Source: an uncultured Treponema sp.
GTDB lineage: Bacteria; Spirochaetota; Spirochaetia; Treponematales; Treponemataceae
DNA: 64,000 bases
Reading direction: 5' to 3'
Assembly (NCBI GenBank): GCA_937877535.1
Contig: CALFJF010000005.1
Location: forward strand, 1 to 64,000
Part shown: positions 43,117-51,811 of the stretch, piece by piece
Layout: each line of letters begins with the position of its first letter
How positions within the stretch are numbered: the first letter of the stretch is position 1
Program-made: the position numbers and the translations under genes
The notes under the pieces: model-generated
The model's database searches: none
What the model saw: only the letters and a program-made list of their open reading frames with translations
What the model was told of the DNA's origin: nothing

Positions 43117-44841
43117 ATGAAAAAATGTATGTTTGTTTTTGCGGCTTTTCTGTTTGCCGCGTCTCTTTTTTCTGAACGGTTTTTCTCGCATACAAAACGT
43201 GGTGCGCAAGAGTTAATTCCTGCGGGGCATTGGATTTACGACTCGATGCTTTCGATTTCGCTTGATTCGGGAATCGTGAATTTTGCGGATTCTGCGCCGC
43301 TTTCGATTCAAGAACTCAAAGTCTATCTTTCCGAACTCGATTACGACGATTTGAGTGAAGCGTCAAAAATCGAATACGACCGAATTTTTGCCTATTTTGA
43401 CGAAACGAATCTTTCGATTGGATACGACATTCTTTCGGTTGGTGTGGAGCCGAGCGCGAATCTTTCGTTTTTTGGAAAATCCTCGAATGAAATCGACTGG
43501 GTTTTTGACCGCTATTCCAGAAAACCGCTTCTTGACGCGCCTGCAACGATTACCGTCGGCGATTACGCTTCAATGAGCATGGACGTGTATCTTTCTCAAA
43601 ATCGCGGCATGAGCCAACACAATTACAATTTTTCAAACGTTCCGCTCGATTTTGACCAAATCGACATCGAATTTCCTGACACGGGCTATTTTTCAACAGG
43701 TTTTATGTTTACAGAAAAAACGGGCGTGGGATTTCAGATTGGAAGTGGCTCGCGCTCAATCGGAAAAACGCTCACAGGTTCAATGATTTGGTCGGAATAT
43801 TTGACGGGCGTGTCTTACGCGCAACTGGAGTTTTACAATCCCGTTTTCAAATACACAGGTTCGGTTTCGCAATTCAACGTTGACAAATATATGTACGCGC
43901 ATGAAATCGACGTTCGGCTTTTCAAAAAATTCCAAATCACGTTTATGGAAGGGCTGTTGGTTTACGCGCCAATGGAACTCCGCTTTCTGAATCCATGGAC
44001 GATTTTCCACGGGTTTGCCGCTTGGCGCGATTACGACGACTCAAAGGACGATTCTGAATCCAACACGTGCGATTATTTCGGCGTGAAATTTCAGTTTACG
44101 CCAAAGAAAAATCTGCGGTTTTACGGGCTTTTTGCGATGACGCAATTTCAAACTCCGTTTGAAACAAGCAATTTTGAAAACGACACCACTCCAAACGGGC
44201 TTGGTGTGCAAGGCGGAGCGGATTTTTTTGTTCCAACAGGTTCTGGACGATTTCGGTTTTCTTTGGAAGGAAGTTGGGCAGACCCGTATTTGTACATCAA
44301 AGAAAGTCCGAACTGGTCGATGGTGCGCACGTACAGCGAAAATCTGGGAGATTATGCCGTTTTTTACGAATGGATTGGCTCGCCGTTCGGTCCTGACACG
44401 ATTTCCGCCGAACTCAAAGCGGGCTATGAAGTGCCTGCAAAATGGGCGGTCGATTTTATTTATTTGTATATGGCACGAGGTGAATTTTCAGGAAATGCGA
44501 TTTTTAATCCGAGCGTGTGGGGTGGCTCAAAGCGACCAGACGGTGGAAGCGAGTTGTCTGGTAACGGCTACACTTGGCCGTTTCCTGATTCTTACGAAGG
44601 CGACGAAAATCAAGGACACAGAAAGCATTTGCAATCGCTTTCAAGTCCTTCGGGAACTCCAGAGTTTGTAAATAGAATTTCTGTGCGAGCCACGGTAAAA
44701 CCGTTGTCTTATCTTACCGTTATCGCGCAGCCTTCGTATACGGTAATTTTTAACAGAAAGCATGAAAGTGGAAACACGGCGCACGGATTTGAGTTTGCGC
44801 TTGCTCTCAATGTACATATTTTAAAGGCGGTGGCAAAATGA
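43117..44841 (+). CDS. Outer-membrane beta-barrel protein (capsule assembly Wzi-like), first copy
   Basis: A 574-residue exported protein. Signal peptide KKCMFVFAAFLFAASLFSER is followed by a segment on beginning, middle and end of strands: GHWIYDSMLSISLDSGIVNF resembles the N-terminal helical plug of Wzi-type capsule assembly barrels. The rest shows alternating amphipathic strands, for example FQITFMEGLLVYAPMELRF and RFYGLFAMTQFQTPF, and ends in the strand FEFALALNVHILKAVAK. The ATG at 43117 follows AAAGGA by about 12 bases. It overlaps the next barrel gene by 4 bases (ATGA). A polysaccharide link is plausible given the glycosyltransferase 27 bases upstream, but is inference. Confidence 0.72.
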   Translation: MKKCMFVFAAFLFAASLFSERFFSHTKRGAQELIPAGHWIYDSMLSISLDSGIVNFADSAPLSIQELKVYLSELDYDDLSEASKIEYDRIFAYFDETNLSIGYDILSVGVEPSANLSFFGKSSNEIDWVFDRYSRKPLLDAPATITVGDYASMSMDVYLSQNRGMSQHNYNFSNVPLDFDQIDIEFPDTGYFSTGFMFTEKTGVGFQIGSGSRSIGKTLTGSMIWSEYLTGVSYAQLEFYNPVFKYTGSVSQFNVDKYMYAHEIDVRLFKKFQITFMEGLLVYAPMELRFLNPWTIFHGFAAWRDYDDSKDDSESNTCDYFGVKFQFTPKKNLRFYGLFAMTQFQTPFETSNFENDTTPNGLGVQGGADFFVPTGSGRFRFSLEGSWADPYLYIKESPNWSMVRTYSENLGDYAVFYEWIGSPFGPDTISAELKAGYEVPAKWAVDFIYLYMARGEFSGNAIFNPSVWGGSKRPDGGSELSGNGYTWPFPDSYEGDENQGHRKHLQSLSSPSGTPEFVNRISVRATVKPLSYLTVIAQPSYTVIFNRKHESGNTAHGFEFALALNVHILKAVAK

Positions 44842-46709
44842 AAAAAATGCAAAAATCAAATCTACAAAAAATCGTTGTATCGCTTTTGCTTTTGACTTTT
44901 TTTTCGTTCCCGATTTTTTCGCAAGTGTCTATAGACCCAAATGATGAGTTTTACGCACTCGCGCAAGGCTGGGAATTAAAGGGGCTTACGGATAGCGCGC
45001 TTCCACTTTTGCGCCCGTATCCGCTCACCGTGATAAAAAAAATTCTCAATGCTGTCATTGTAAACGGAAACGACGAGGAGCGCGAGGAAGCGGAAGAGCA
45101 ATGGAATCGAGTGTTTGGAAAAAAGGCGGAGTTTTATCTTGACGGCGGTTTTGATTTTAGACATTCTGCGACGCAAGAGGACAACACGGTGGGAGTGGAA
45201 GCTTCATCAAAAAATACAAAAAATCTGCAAGGCGAAATTGGCGTTCGGGGCGACGTGGTTCTAAACAGTCTTGTTGGAATTGGCTACGGAATTGGATTTT
45301 ATGGAGAGAGCGCGGATTTTGAAGATTGGAATCCGTACAAAACGGCAAAACGCCAAGACAGCGTTTTTGACGCGGTTTCCGTGAGCAAATTTGATGTGTA
45401 CAACAACTGGAACACGAATGTTCAATTTGGAAACGACAGCGTTTACGCGACGGCGGGCGTAAGCAGAATTGGCTTTGGAGCGTTTTTGGGCGAGGGGCTT
45501 GCGCTCAACGATATGGGCTACCATTCGGCGAACATTGTTTTTAACGCATCGTTTTCAAAATGGAGTTACGCGAGCGTTTTTGAAGTAATCGGGGCATCAA
45601 AAAACACCGACAACACGGATTTGAGTTCTGGAAAGTTTCTTGCATTTCACGCAATAAAATATCATTTTACGCCCAAAATCTCGGCTTCGTATTATGAAAA
45701 TATCATTTCAGGACCGCAATTTAACGTGGCGTATTTGTTTCCTGCGCCTTACATGGCGATACAAAACATTGGCGGCGCAAACGACAATCTGCAAATGGGA
45801 CTTCTTTTTGAGATAAAGCCGACGCAAGGATTGAATTGGGCGACCGACATTTTCATTGACGATTTGGGACTTGAAGATGTCATAAAACTCAATTTTGACA
45901 CAAAAATTCGACTCGGAGCGCAATCGGGCTTTGTTTTTACGCCAAGAGATTCGGTTCTTTCTCGGCTTTCAGCGAGTTACCAGTGCGTGCTTCCCTATGT
46001 GTATGCGCACTGGGAGTATCAGTCGGAGTCGAGTGGCGCGATTTACGGAAACACGACGAATTATCAAAATTATTTGAACTCTGGCGTCGGAATTGGCGCA
46101 ACTCTTGACCCAAATTCGGACAAAGTGTCGTTTTCTGCGTCATTTAAGCCAACAAAGCGGCTCTCGCTTGATTTTTCGACGGCGTTCATTCGACACGCAA
46201 ACAGCGCGGAAGCGTTCGATTCCGACGACGCGGCGGAATACGTTCTTTCAAAAAAGAATCAATACGTTACGGACGGAACAGCAAATATGCACCAAATGTT
46301 TTCCGACGAAAGCGAAGACACAACGAGCGGAAATCACGTGAGTCAAGCGTGGGATTGCCTTGGATTTATGACAAGCGACCACAAACTCTACGTTTGCCAA
46401 GCGGGACTTTCTGCTCGCTACGATTTTCCAGAAACAAAGCGCGGAAAATTTTCGCTCATTTTTGGGTACACGTTTGAATACGTCAGAAATGCGGGCGTGG
46501 ACTCAAACGTGTACGAAGGCGGAAATATCGACTGGAAATATGACAACGGAAAATATGTAGTGGGCGATGAATCGTTTGATTCTTGGGAGGAATTAAAAAA
46601 CAGTGCAACCGTTCAAAACGAAGTCAAAGAGCAAAAAGAAAAGTGGATTAGTGCCCTTCGTGACCAAGTAAATCATTACATTTCGATTGGTTTTAAGTAT
46701 TCGTATTAA
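44838..46709 (+). CDS. Outer-membrane beta-barrel protein, second copy
   Basis: A 623-residue exported protein with signal peptide NLQKIVVSLLLLTFFSFPIF and predicted barrel. The N-terminal part (DPNDEFYALAQGWELKGLTD, RPYPLTVIKKILN) again resembles the small helical region of capsule-assembly type barrels and is analogous in layout to its upstream neighbour. Strand-like stretches with Gly and aromatic residues run to the end; the last strand is YISIGFKYSY with a C-terminal Tyr, as expected for barrel insertion. Its ATG overlaps the upstream stop by 4 bases, so the two are coupled and may work as a pair. Confidence 0.7.
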   Translation: MKKMQKSNLQKIVVSLLLLTFFSFPIFSQVSIDPNDEFYALAQGWELKGLTDSALPLLRPYPLTVIKKILNAVIVNGNDEEREEAEEQWNRVFGKKAEFYLDGGFDFRHSATQEDNTVGVEASSKNTKNLQGEIGVRGDVVLNSLVGIGYGIGFYGESADFEDWNPYKTAKRQDSVFDAVSVSKFDVYNNWNTNVQFGNDSVYATAGVSRIGFGAFLGEGLALNDMGYHSANIVFNASFSKWSYASVFEVIGASKNTDNTDLSSGKFLAFHAIKYHFTPKISASYYENIISGPQFNVAYLFPAPYMAIQNIGGANDNLQMGLLFEIKPTQGLNWATDIFIDDLGLEDVIKLNFDTKIRLGAQSGFVFTPRDSVLSRLSASYQCVLPYVYAHWEYQSESSGAIYGNTTNYQNYLNSGVGIGATLDPNSDKVSFSASFKPTKRLSLDFSTAFIRHANSAEAFDSDDAAEYVLSKKNQYVTDGTANMHQMFSDESEDTTSGNHVSQAWDCLGFMTSDHKLYVCQAGLSARYDFPETKRGKFSLIFGYTFEYVRNAGVDSNVYEGGNIDWKYDNGKYVVGDESFDSWEELKNSATVQNEVKEQKEKWISALRDQVNHYISIGFKYSY

Positions 46710-46724
46710 GCGGTTTTGAAAAAC

Positions 46725-46751
46725 GGTGGTTTTTGCAAAATCAAAACCACC
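46725..46751 (-). terminator. Hairpin between convergent barrel and thiI genes
   Basis: GGTGGTTTT pairs with AAAACCACC with a short A/T loop. Read on the minus strand it is followed by GTTTTTC, so it may end thiI transcription; on the plus strand an A-run follows. The sequence resembles the dispersed GGTGGTT element. Confidence 0.55.
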
Positions 46752-46771
46752 AAAAAATCTCAAAAGTGAAA

Positions 46772-47962
46772 CTATTTTTCAAAAAGACTTTTTACGATTT
46801 CTGAGGCTTCAAACGTTTTTACGTCGCGCTTTTCAAAAGACTCTTTGACTAAATCGTCTATTTCAAGAGAATTGTAGATTTTTTTTGCTTCTTCGACTTT
46901 TGCTCTCAAAACGGGATGACGCGGCGAAAAAAGCACGCAGCAGTCTTCGTAAGGCAGAATTGACGTTTCATACGTTCCGATTTCTTTTGCCGTTTCCACG
47001 ATTTCTTCTTTGTCCATTCCCACAAGCGGGCGCAAAAGCGGAAAACGCGACGCGCTTTCGGTGCAACGCATGTTTTCCACGGTTTGACTTGCCACTTGCC
47101 CCAAACTTTCGCCCGTAATGATTGCGTCCGCGCCGATTCTTTCTGCAAGAAGATTGGCGCACTCAATCATTGCAAGTCTGAGCATCAAAGTCGTAAAAGG
47201 AGCGGGCGATTTTTTTTTGATTTGCATTTGCACGTCCGTGAACGGAACAATGTTCAAATGCGTTTTTATTCCGTAGTTTGCGATAGTTTTTGCCAAATCC
47301 TCGACTTTTTTTTGCGCCTCGTCAGAAGTGTACGGATATGAATGAAAATAGAGCGAATCCACGCTCATTCCGCGCCTCATCATGCGAAAACCCGCCACGG
47401 GAGAATCAAGTCCACCAGAAAGCAAAAGCAAGCCTTTTCCAGAAACGCCAACGGGAAGACCGCGTTTTGCTTTTTGGCTGTCCGCGTACACAAAGCATTT
47501 TTCGCGGATTTCAACGTTTATTTGCACGTCTGGATTATGAACATCGACTTTTAAGATTCCTGAATCAAACGCTTTTCCTGCCGCTTGCCTATTTATCTCG
47601 TAATGCGAAAGCGGAAACGTTTTGTCGATTCTCCGCGATTCCACCTTGAACGTTTTGGCTCCATTTTCTTTTGCTTTTTCGCAAAGTCGCGCCGTTTCTT
47701 CAGAAATCGCGCCGATTTCCTTTGGAACAACTGTTGCCTTTGCCCAGCCCGTGATTCCCAGTAAATGCGAAAGCGTCCATTCGGCGGCTTTTACATAGTC
47801 GTCGGAACATTCAATGTAAAGCCTTCCGCTTCGCACCAAAACTCGTGCGTCCGTTCCTTGCAGATATTTTTTTGCATTTTGCAACAGTGCTTTTTCAAAA
47901 AAATGCAAGTTTGAGCCTTTGAGCATTAACTCGCCGATTTTTCCCAAAAATATGTGCGTCAT
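46772..47962 (-). CDS. thiI: tRNA 4-thiouridine synthase ThiI
   Basis: A 396-residue enzyme with an N-terminal ferredoxin-like and THUMP region (to about residue 165) and a PP-loop ATPase domain with LLLLSGGLDSPVAGF (about residues 180-194). ITGESLGQVASQT and the C-terminal EDCCVLFSPRHPV are typical. It adenylates and thiolates U8 in tRNA. There is no rhodanese domain, so a partner must supply sulfur. I placed the start at 47962, where MTHIFLGKIGELMLKG begins and GGAAGG precedes it. An upstream in-frame start (48166) would translate the 20-bp tandem repeats. TATAAT about 30 nt upstream may be the -10 box. Confidence 0.92.
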   Translation of the reverse strand: MTHIFLGKIGELMLKGSNLHFFEKALLQNAKKYLQGTDARVLVRSGRLYIECSDDYVKAAEWTLSHLLGITGWAKATVVPKEIGAISEETARLCEKAKENGAKTFKVESRRIDKTFPLSHYEINRQAAGKAFDSGILKVDVHNPDVQINVEIREKCFVYADSQKAKRGLPVGVSGKGLLLLSGGLDSPVAGFRMMRRGMSVDSLYFHSYPYTSDEAQKKVEDLAKTIANYGIKTHLNIVPFTDVQMQIKKKSPAPFTTLMLRLAMIECANLLAERIGADAIITGESLGQVASQTVENMRCTESASRFPLLRPLVGMDKEEIVETAKEIGTYETSILPYEDCCVLFSPRHPVLRAKVEEAKKIYNSLEIDDLVKESFEKRDVKTFEASEIVKSLFEK

Positions 47963-48040
47963 GTTTTCCTTCCGATTTTTTTGTTGAGATTGAAAAATTA
48001 TAGAATAAATGCCGATTTTTGTGTTTATTTTCAAAACCGA

Positions 48041-48123
48041 TGATTGAGTTTGAAAGACGGTGGTTGAGCCTGAAAGACGGTGGTTGAGCCTGAAAGACGG
48101 TGGTTGAGCCTGTCGAAACCACC
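48041..48123 (-). repeat. 20-bp tandem repeat ending in a dispersed palindromic element
   Basis: Four 20-bp units: TGATTGAGTTTGAAAGACGG (48041-48060), TGGTTGAGCCTGAAAGACGG at 48061 and 48081 (identical), and TGGTTGAGCCTGTCGAAACC (48101-48120). The last unit ends in the GGTGGTT/AACCACC element seen at 16823. The array sits just downstream of thiQ and upstream of thiI. Confidence 0.85.
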
Positions 48124-48140
48124 CTTCAGATTTCTCAAAA

Positions 48141-48830
48141 TCAAGTTTCGTATTTTTCGATTCCAAAGTCGCTGGCGTTTCCTTCCCAAGCGATTTTTCC
48201 GTTTTTCATCAAAAGGACGCGCGAGCAAAGAAAACGCGCTTCTTCGATGTCGTGCGTGACTAAAATCCCCGAAAACCCAAACTCGTTTTTGAGAGCAAGG
48301 ATTTCTACTGCAAGTTTTTTTCGTAATGGCGCATCGAGTGCGCTCAACGGTTCGTCAAAAAGCACGATTTTTGGACGTAAAATGAGCGTGCGCGCAAGGG
48401 ACACGCGCTGTGCTTCTCCCCCAGAAAGCGTGTCGGGAAAGCGTTTTTCAAATCCTTCAAGTCCAAAGCGTTTCAAAAATGCACTCGCTTTTTCACGCGC
48501 CACCTTTTTTTTCTCTCCACGAGAAACGAGTCCATACGCCACGTTATCAACAACGCGAAGATTGTCAAAAAGCGCGCCGCCTTGAAAAACCATGCCGATT
48601 TCTCGCTTTCCCGAAGGAAGATTTCCGATTTCTTTTCCGTCAAGAAAAATGGACGCATTTTGTGAATCGTTTTTTTCTAGCCCAGCGATTATTCTAAGAA
48701 TCGTTGATTTTCCGCTTCCGCTTGCTCCCACAACGCCAAGAATTTCCCCTTTTTGACAAGAAATCGACGCGGAAATTTCCATTTCTCCAAACGTTTTTTG
48801 TATGTTTTTTGCAAAAAAGAATTCGTCCAT
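48141..48830 (-). CDS. thiQ: Thiamine ABC transporter ATP-binding protein
   Basis: A 229-residue ABC ATPase. Walker A is GASGSGKST, the Q-loop region is MVFQGGALF, the signature is LSGGEAQRVSLAR (LSGGE in place of LSGGQ), Walker B is KIVLFDEPLSALD, and the H-loop is LVTHDIEEA. It energises uptake of thiamine or its phosphates through the ThiP permease. It is the last gene of the thiB-thiP-thiQ operon: all three are on the minus strand, 3 and 23 bases apart. TPP riboswitch control is shown upstream of thiB. Assignment to thiamine rests on that riboswitch and on ThiB, since the ATPase alone resembles spermidine and iron transporters. Confidence 0.88.
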   Translation of the reverse strand: MDEFFFAKNIQKTFGEMEISASISCQKGEILGVVGASGSGKSTILRIIAGLEKNDSQNASIFLDGKEIGNLPSGKREIGMVFQGGALFDNLRVVDNVAYGLVSRGEKKKVAREKASAFLKRFGLEGFEKRFPDTLSGGEAQRVSLARTLILRPKIVLFDEPLSALDAPLRKKLAVEILALKNEFGFSGILVTHDIEEARFLCSRVLLMKNGKIAWEGNASDFGIEKYET

Positions 48831-48853
48831 TTTTTATTTTTCTTCCTAAAAAA

Positions 48854-50437
48854 TCATTTTTGCGCCATCGAAGAAAGCGCAAATACGAGTGCGCAAATCA
48901 AGGCTAAAAGAAGCCCGCTTGCACACGCTTCATGAAAACGGTACGCGCCTGCAAGTCTGTATGTAAAAAGCGCGAGCGTATCGAACTTTGGAAGCGCAAG
49001 AACGAGCGGAAGCGTTGTGTCGCCTGCTGAAAGCGCAAAACAAAATCCAAACGCGCTCAAAAGATTTTTCTTTGCCACGCTCAAAAAAAGTCTAAACGGA
49101 ATGTCGAGCGTGTTTTTTGAAAGGATTTTTGCCGCGTCGAGCGTTTTTTTTGGAAGGCGAGAAAGCGCGGGAGCAATTTGGCGAAAAGCGAGTGGCCAGC
49201 CGAGCGCACTTTGCGCAAGCACGAGAGACAAAAATCCGCCACTACTTCCAAAAAGGCGCATAAGTCCGAGCGCAAGCACAACGCTTGAAAGCGAAAGCGG
49301 AATCATCGGAATCGCTCTACGAATGGGCGTGGAGCGAAAAAGCGAAAGAATCGAAGCGTAGGTAAAACCCGCAATTGTGCAGACAAAAGCGGTGCAAACT
49401 CCAGAAAAAAGCGTTCCTTTGAGGGCTAAAAAAAATCCGTTAAAACGCAAAACGTTCAAAAATGGCAAAAACGGCATTTTTACGCCGTTGACGCTTTTTG
49501 CGGGAAACAGTGCATTGGTGAGAATTCCGATGAGCGGCAAGGCAAAAAACACGAAAATCAAAAGCATGACAAGAAAAAACGGCACGATTTCTGACAATCG
49601 TTTGATTTTTTTTCTTTTTGCAAAAGTCGATTTTATTCCGCGTGAGCGTTTTGATTTTTCTTCTGCAAGGCATTGAAGGCACACAAAAATCAAAGCCACG
49701 GACGTTTCAAAAAGGGCAAGTTTTCCTGCAAGCGGAAGGTCGCCAAAAATGCGCGTTGCTCGATAAATTTCAACTTCCAAAGTCGTTGTTCCCACTGCTC
49801 CAAAAAGCAAAACGAGCATAAAACTCATAAAGCAATAAATGAAAATGGGAAGACTTGCAGAAATAATGGACGGAAGCAGTTGAAAAAACGTGATTGTTCT
49901 AAAAATCCGCGCTTCACTCGCTCCGAGTGTGCGTGCGGCATCTGCGCTTTCTTCGCGCGTTCTCGCCCAAGCATCTCCGACGGTCTTCATTGCAATCGGA
50001 AAATTGTAAAATCCTTGCGCGATAATCAAACCGCGAAACGAATAAAGAAACAAAAGCGGCGGCTCGTCTTTTTGAAAAAGAAACATGAGGACTTTGTTTG
50101 CAGTTCCAGAAATCCCGAATGCGCCCACAAATCCAAGCGCAACAATCAACGATGGAACGCAAAACGGAACTGACGAAAGCGAAAGCAAGAGTCTGCGCCC
50201 CAAAAATTCGCGCCTTGATGAAAAAAATGCCGCAGGAAGCCCAATAATGAGCGCGATAAGCGTTGAAAGGCTTGCTTGAAAAAGCGTGAAGGCGGAAATC
50301 TTTGTGATTTTTGCGATAGACACGGCACTTTTTCCAGAAAAAACGGGCAAAACCGCCCACAAAAAGCACACAAAAATGACTGCGCAAAGCAAAAAAAGCA
50401 AAAAAAGAGCCGCCGTCGCGCTGATTTTTTTTACCAT
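48854..50437 (-). CDS. thiP: Thiamine ABC transporter permease
   Basis: A 527-residue permease with two BPD_transp_1 halves and about 12 transmembrane helices. Each half has an EAA-like coupling loop: the first is ADAARTLGASEARIFRTI (about residue 180), the second is DAAKILSKNTLDIPFRLFL, weaker. The two halves fused in one chain are the norm for ThiP. Between them is a basic cytoplasmic loop (KRSRGIKSTFAKRKKIKR). It begins 3 bases after thiB and needs ThiQ as its ATPase. Confidence 0.88.
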   Translation of the reverse strand: MVKKISATAALFLLFLLCAVIFVCFLWAVLPVFSGKSAVSIAKITKISAFTLFQASLSTLIALIIGLPAAFFSSRREFLGRRLLLSLSSVPFCVPSLIVALGFVGAFGISGTANKVLMFLFQKDEPPLLFLYSFRGLIIAQGFYNFPIAMKTVGDAWARTREESADAARTLGASEARIFRTITFFQLLPSIISASLPIFIYCFMSFMLVLLFGAVGTTTLEVEIYRATRIFGDLPLAGKLALFETSVALIFVCLQCLAEEKSKRSRGIKSTFAKRKKIKRLSEIVPFFLVMLLIFVFFALPLIGILTNALFPAKSVNGVKMPFLPFLNVLRFNGFFLALKGTLFSGVCTAFVCTIAGFTYASILSLFRSTPIRRAIPMIPLSLSSVVLALGLMRLFGSSGGFLSLVLAQSALGWPLAFRQIAPALSRLPKKTLDAAKILSKNTLDIPFRLFLSVAKKNLLSAFGFCFALSAGDTTLPLVLALPKFDTLALFTYRLAGAYRFHEACASGLLLALICALVFALSSMAQK

Positions 50438-50440
50438 TTT

Positions 50441-51463
50441 CTATTCTGAAAGGATTTTTACAACTTCCTCTGAAAGCGACTGAACGGAGTCGGGGTCGGA
50501 AACGAGCGTTTTTGCGGGAATCGGTGCGGCTTTTTGATAACTTTGCGGAAGTCGAACTGAACCGTTTGCAGGATACATCCATTGTGTGAGTGGCAAAACG
50601 GCTTGTCCTTCTTCGCTCGTCAAAAAGTCGATGAATTTTTTTGCGCCCTCTGGATTTTTTGCGCCGTTCAAAATCGCCACGCCTTCAACGCTCCACGGGT
50701 GTCCTTCGGGAAACAAAATCGCGCGGAATCTGTCTGATTTGTCGTATTCAACGTGATAGGCGGGACTTGTTGTGTAACTAATGACGAGCGGGGCTTCGCC
50801 GTTTGTGAATAATCCGTAGCCAGCACTCCAACTTGGCGAAAACGTCAAAATATTCGGCTTGAGTTTTTTCCAAAAATCGAGTGCGTCTTTTCCAAAAACG
50901 CTTTCCGTCCACGCCACAAAGCCAAGCCCTGGCGTACTCGTTCGCGGATCCATCAAAATTATCTTTTTTTCGTAGATTGGATTTGCGAGGTCTGAAAGGG
51001 TTTCTGGCGCGGGAACTTTTGATTCTGTGTCAAAAATCATCGCAAAATGACTAAAATCGAATGGCGTGATAAACGATTCACCCGATTTTTGAAGTGAATC
51101 GTAGAGTTCTTGAGCAATCGCGCTTTTGTTTTGCGTTTCATACGGAAAAAGAATATTTGCGTCAATCGCGCGTTTTGCGCAATTTGTGTCGAGTCCCAAA
51201 ATCGCGTCCGCTTGAACGTTGTTTTTTTCGATTTCTGCGCGGCTCAATGCCATCAAAGCGTCTCCACAGTCAACAAGACGGAGCGTTAGACCCGTTTTTT
51301 CTTTGAATTTTTTTTCAAGTTCAGGTCCAGGACCCCATTCGGAAACAAAACTGTCATACGTGTAAACGACAACTTCGTTGCTTCTTTTTTCGGCACAGCC
51401 AAAACTCAAAAGTGCAAGCACAAAAGTGGTAAGCGCGAAAACGATTTTTTGAAATACTTTCAT
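50441..51463 (-). CDS. thiB: Thiamine-binding lipoprotein of ABC transporter
   Basis: A 340-residue periplasmic binding protein with a lipoprotein signal ending in LSFGC (Cys23). The mature part fits the ThiB group of extracellular solute-binding proteins: VVVYTYDSFVSEWGPGPELEKKF, then ADAILGLDTNCAKRA, ILMDPRTSTPGLGF and GYGLFTNGEAPLVISYTTSPAYHVEY, a segment characteristic of ThiB. It delivers thiamine, TMP or TPP to ThiP. GAGGAAAAA precedes the ATG. The TPP riboswitch and a terminator lie in the 170 bases upstream. Confidence 0.92.
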   Translation of the reverse strand: MKVFQKIVFALTTFVLALLSFGCAEKRSNEVVVYTYDSFVSEWGPGPELEKKFKEKTGLTLRLVDCGDALMALSRAEIEKNNVQADAILGLDTNCAKRAIDANILFPYETQNKSAIAQELYDSLQKSGESFITPFDFSHFAMIFDTESKVPAPETLSDLANPIYEKKIILMDPRTSTPGLGFVAWTESVFGKDALDFWKKLKPNILTFSPSWSAGYGLFTNGEAPLVISYTTSPAYHVEYDKSDRFRAILFPEGHPWSVEGVAILNGAKNPEGAKKFIDFLTSEEGQAVLPLTQWMYPANGSVRLPQSYQKAAPIPAKTLVSDPDSVQSLSEEVVKILSE

Positions 51464-51532
51464 TTTTTCCTCTTTTTTGATTTGATTTGAAACACGGTTT
51501 TTGATTCGCCTTTTTCAATCGCGGAAAAAAAC

Positions 51533-51564
51533 AAAAGTCCGCCAAACGTTTTGGGCGGACTTTT
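51533..51564 (-). terminator. Intrinsic terminator in the thiB leader (riboswitch expression platform)
   Basis: On the minus strand AAAAGTCCGCC pairs with GGCGGACTTTT around a 10-nt loop, followed by GTTTTTTT. It lies between the TPP aptamer and the thiB start, where it would stop transcription when TPP is bound. Confidence 0.85.
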
Positions 51565-51637
51565 CTTGATTCCGAACGGCAAGCGAATTGACCTGTTTTT
51601 GAAAACGGGGACGCGCAACGCTCTGGTCTTGAAAATG

Positions 51638-51716
51638 CTCCCTCCGCAGTTTTGGCTGCCAGGTTCAAAGGGTTTTGCGCTGTTGCGCACTCTCAACCAG
51701 GTGTGGCTCCCCCGCA
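51638..51716 (-). ncRNA. TPP riboswitch (THI element)
   Basis: Read on the minus strand: GGGGAGCC, then GGTTGAGAGT, a GCGC/GCGC variable stem, the conserved ACCCTTTGAACCTGGCAG, and CTGCGGAGGGAG. This matches the TPP aptamer consensus, including the pyrimidine-sensing TGAGA and pyrophosphate-sensing ends. The paired P1 stem is GGGGG/CTCCC. It lies upstream of thiB, with a terminator downstream, so high TPP should reduce thiBPQ expression. Confidence 0.95.
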
Positions 51717-51736
51717 TTTGAAAAATGACTGTGAAA

Positions 51737-51766
51737 ATTGTGTCATAAACGTCGCTTTTTTGTCAA
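51737..51766 (-). promoter_or_regulatory. Promoter of the thiBPQ operon
   Basis: TTGACA (51761-51766, minus strand), 18 bp, CACAAT (51737-51742). Transcription would begin some 15 nt before the riboswitch. Confidence 0.55.
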
Positions 51767-51798
51767 TTCAAAGTCTTTTTTTTTCTTTTTGATTTTGC

Positions 51799-51804
51799 TA
51801 CATT
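51799..51804 (+). promoter_or_regulatory. Leaderless -10 box of the ASKHA-domain gene
   Basis: TACATT ends 7 nt before ATG 51812, with no ribosome binding site. No clear -35 at 17 bp. Confidence 0.45.
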
Positions 51805-51811
51805 TTGAAAA

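Noticed and set aside
48041..48120. Possible CRISPR array (20-bp repeats)
   Set aside because: Units are contiguous with no spacers and no cas genes are present; this is a plain tandem repeat.
47963..48166. N-terminal extension of ThiI (68 codons)
   Set aside because: It translates the 20-bp tandem repeats and overlaps thiQ; a ribosome binding site and the conserved N-terminus place the start at 47962.
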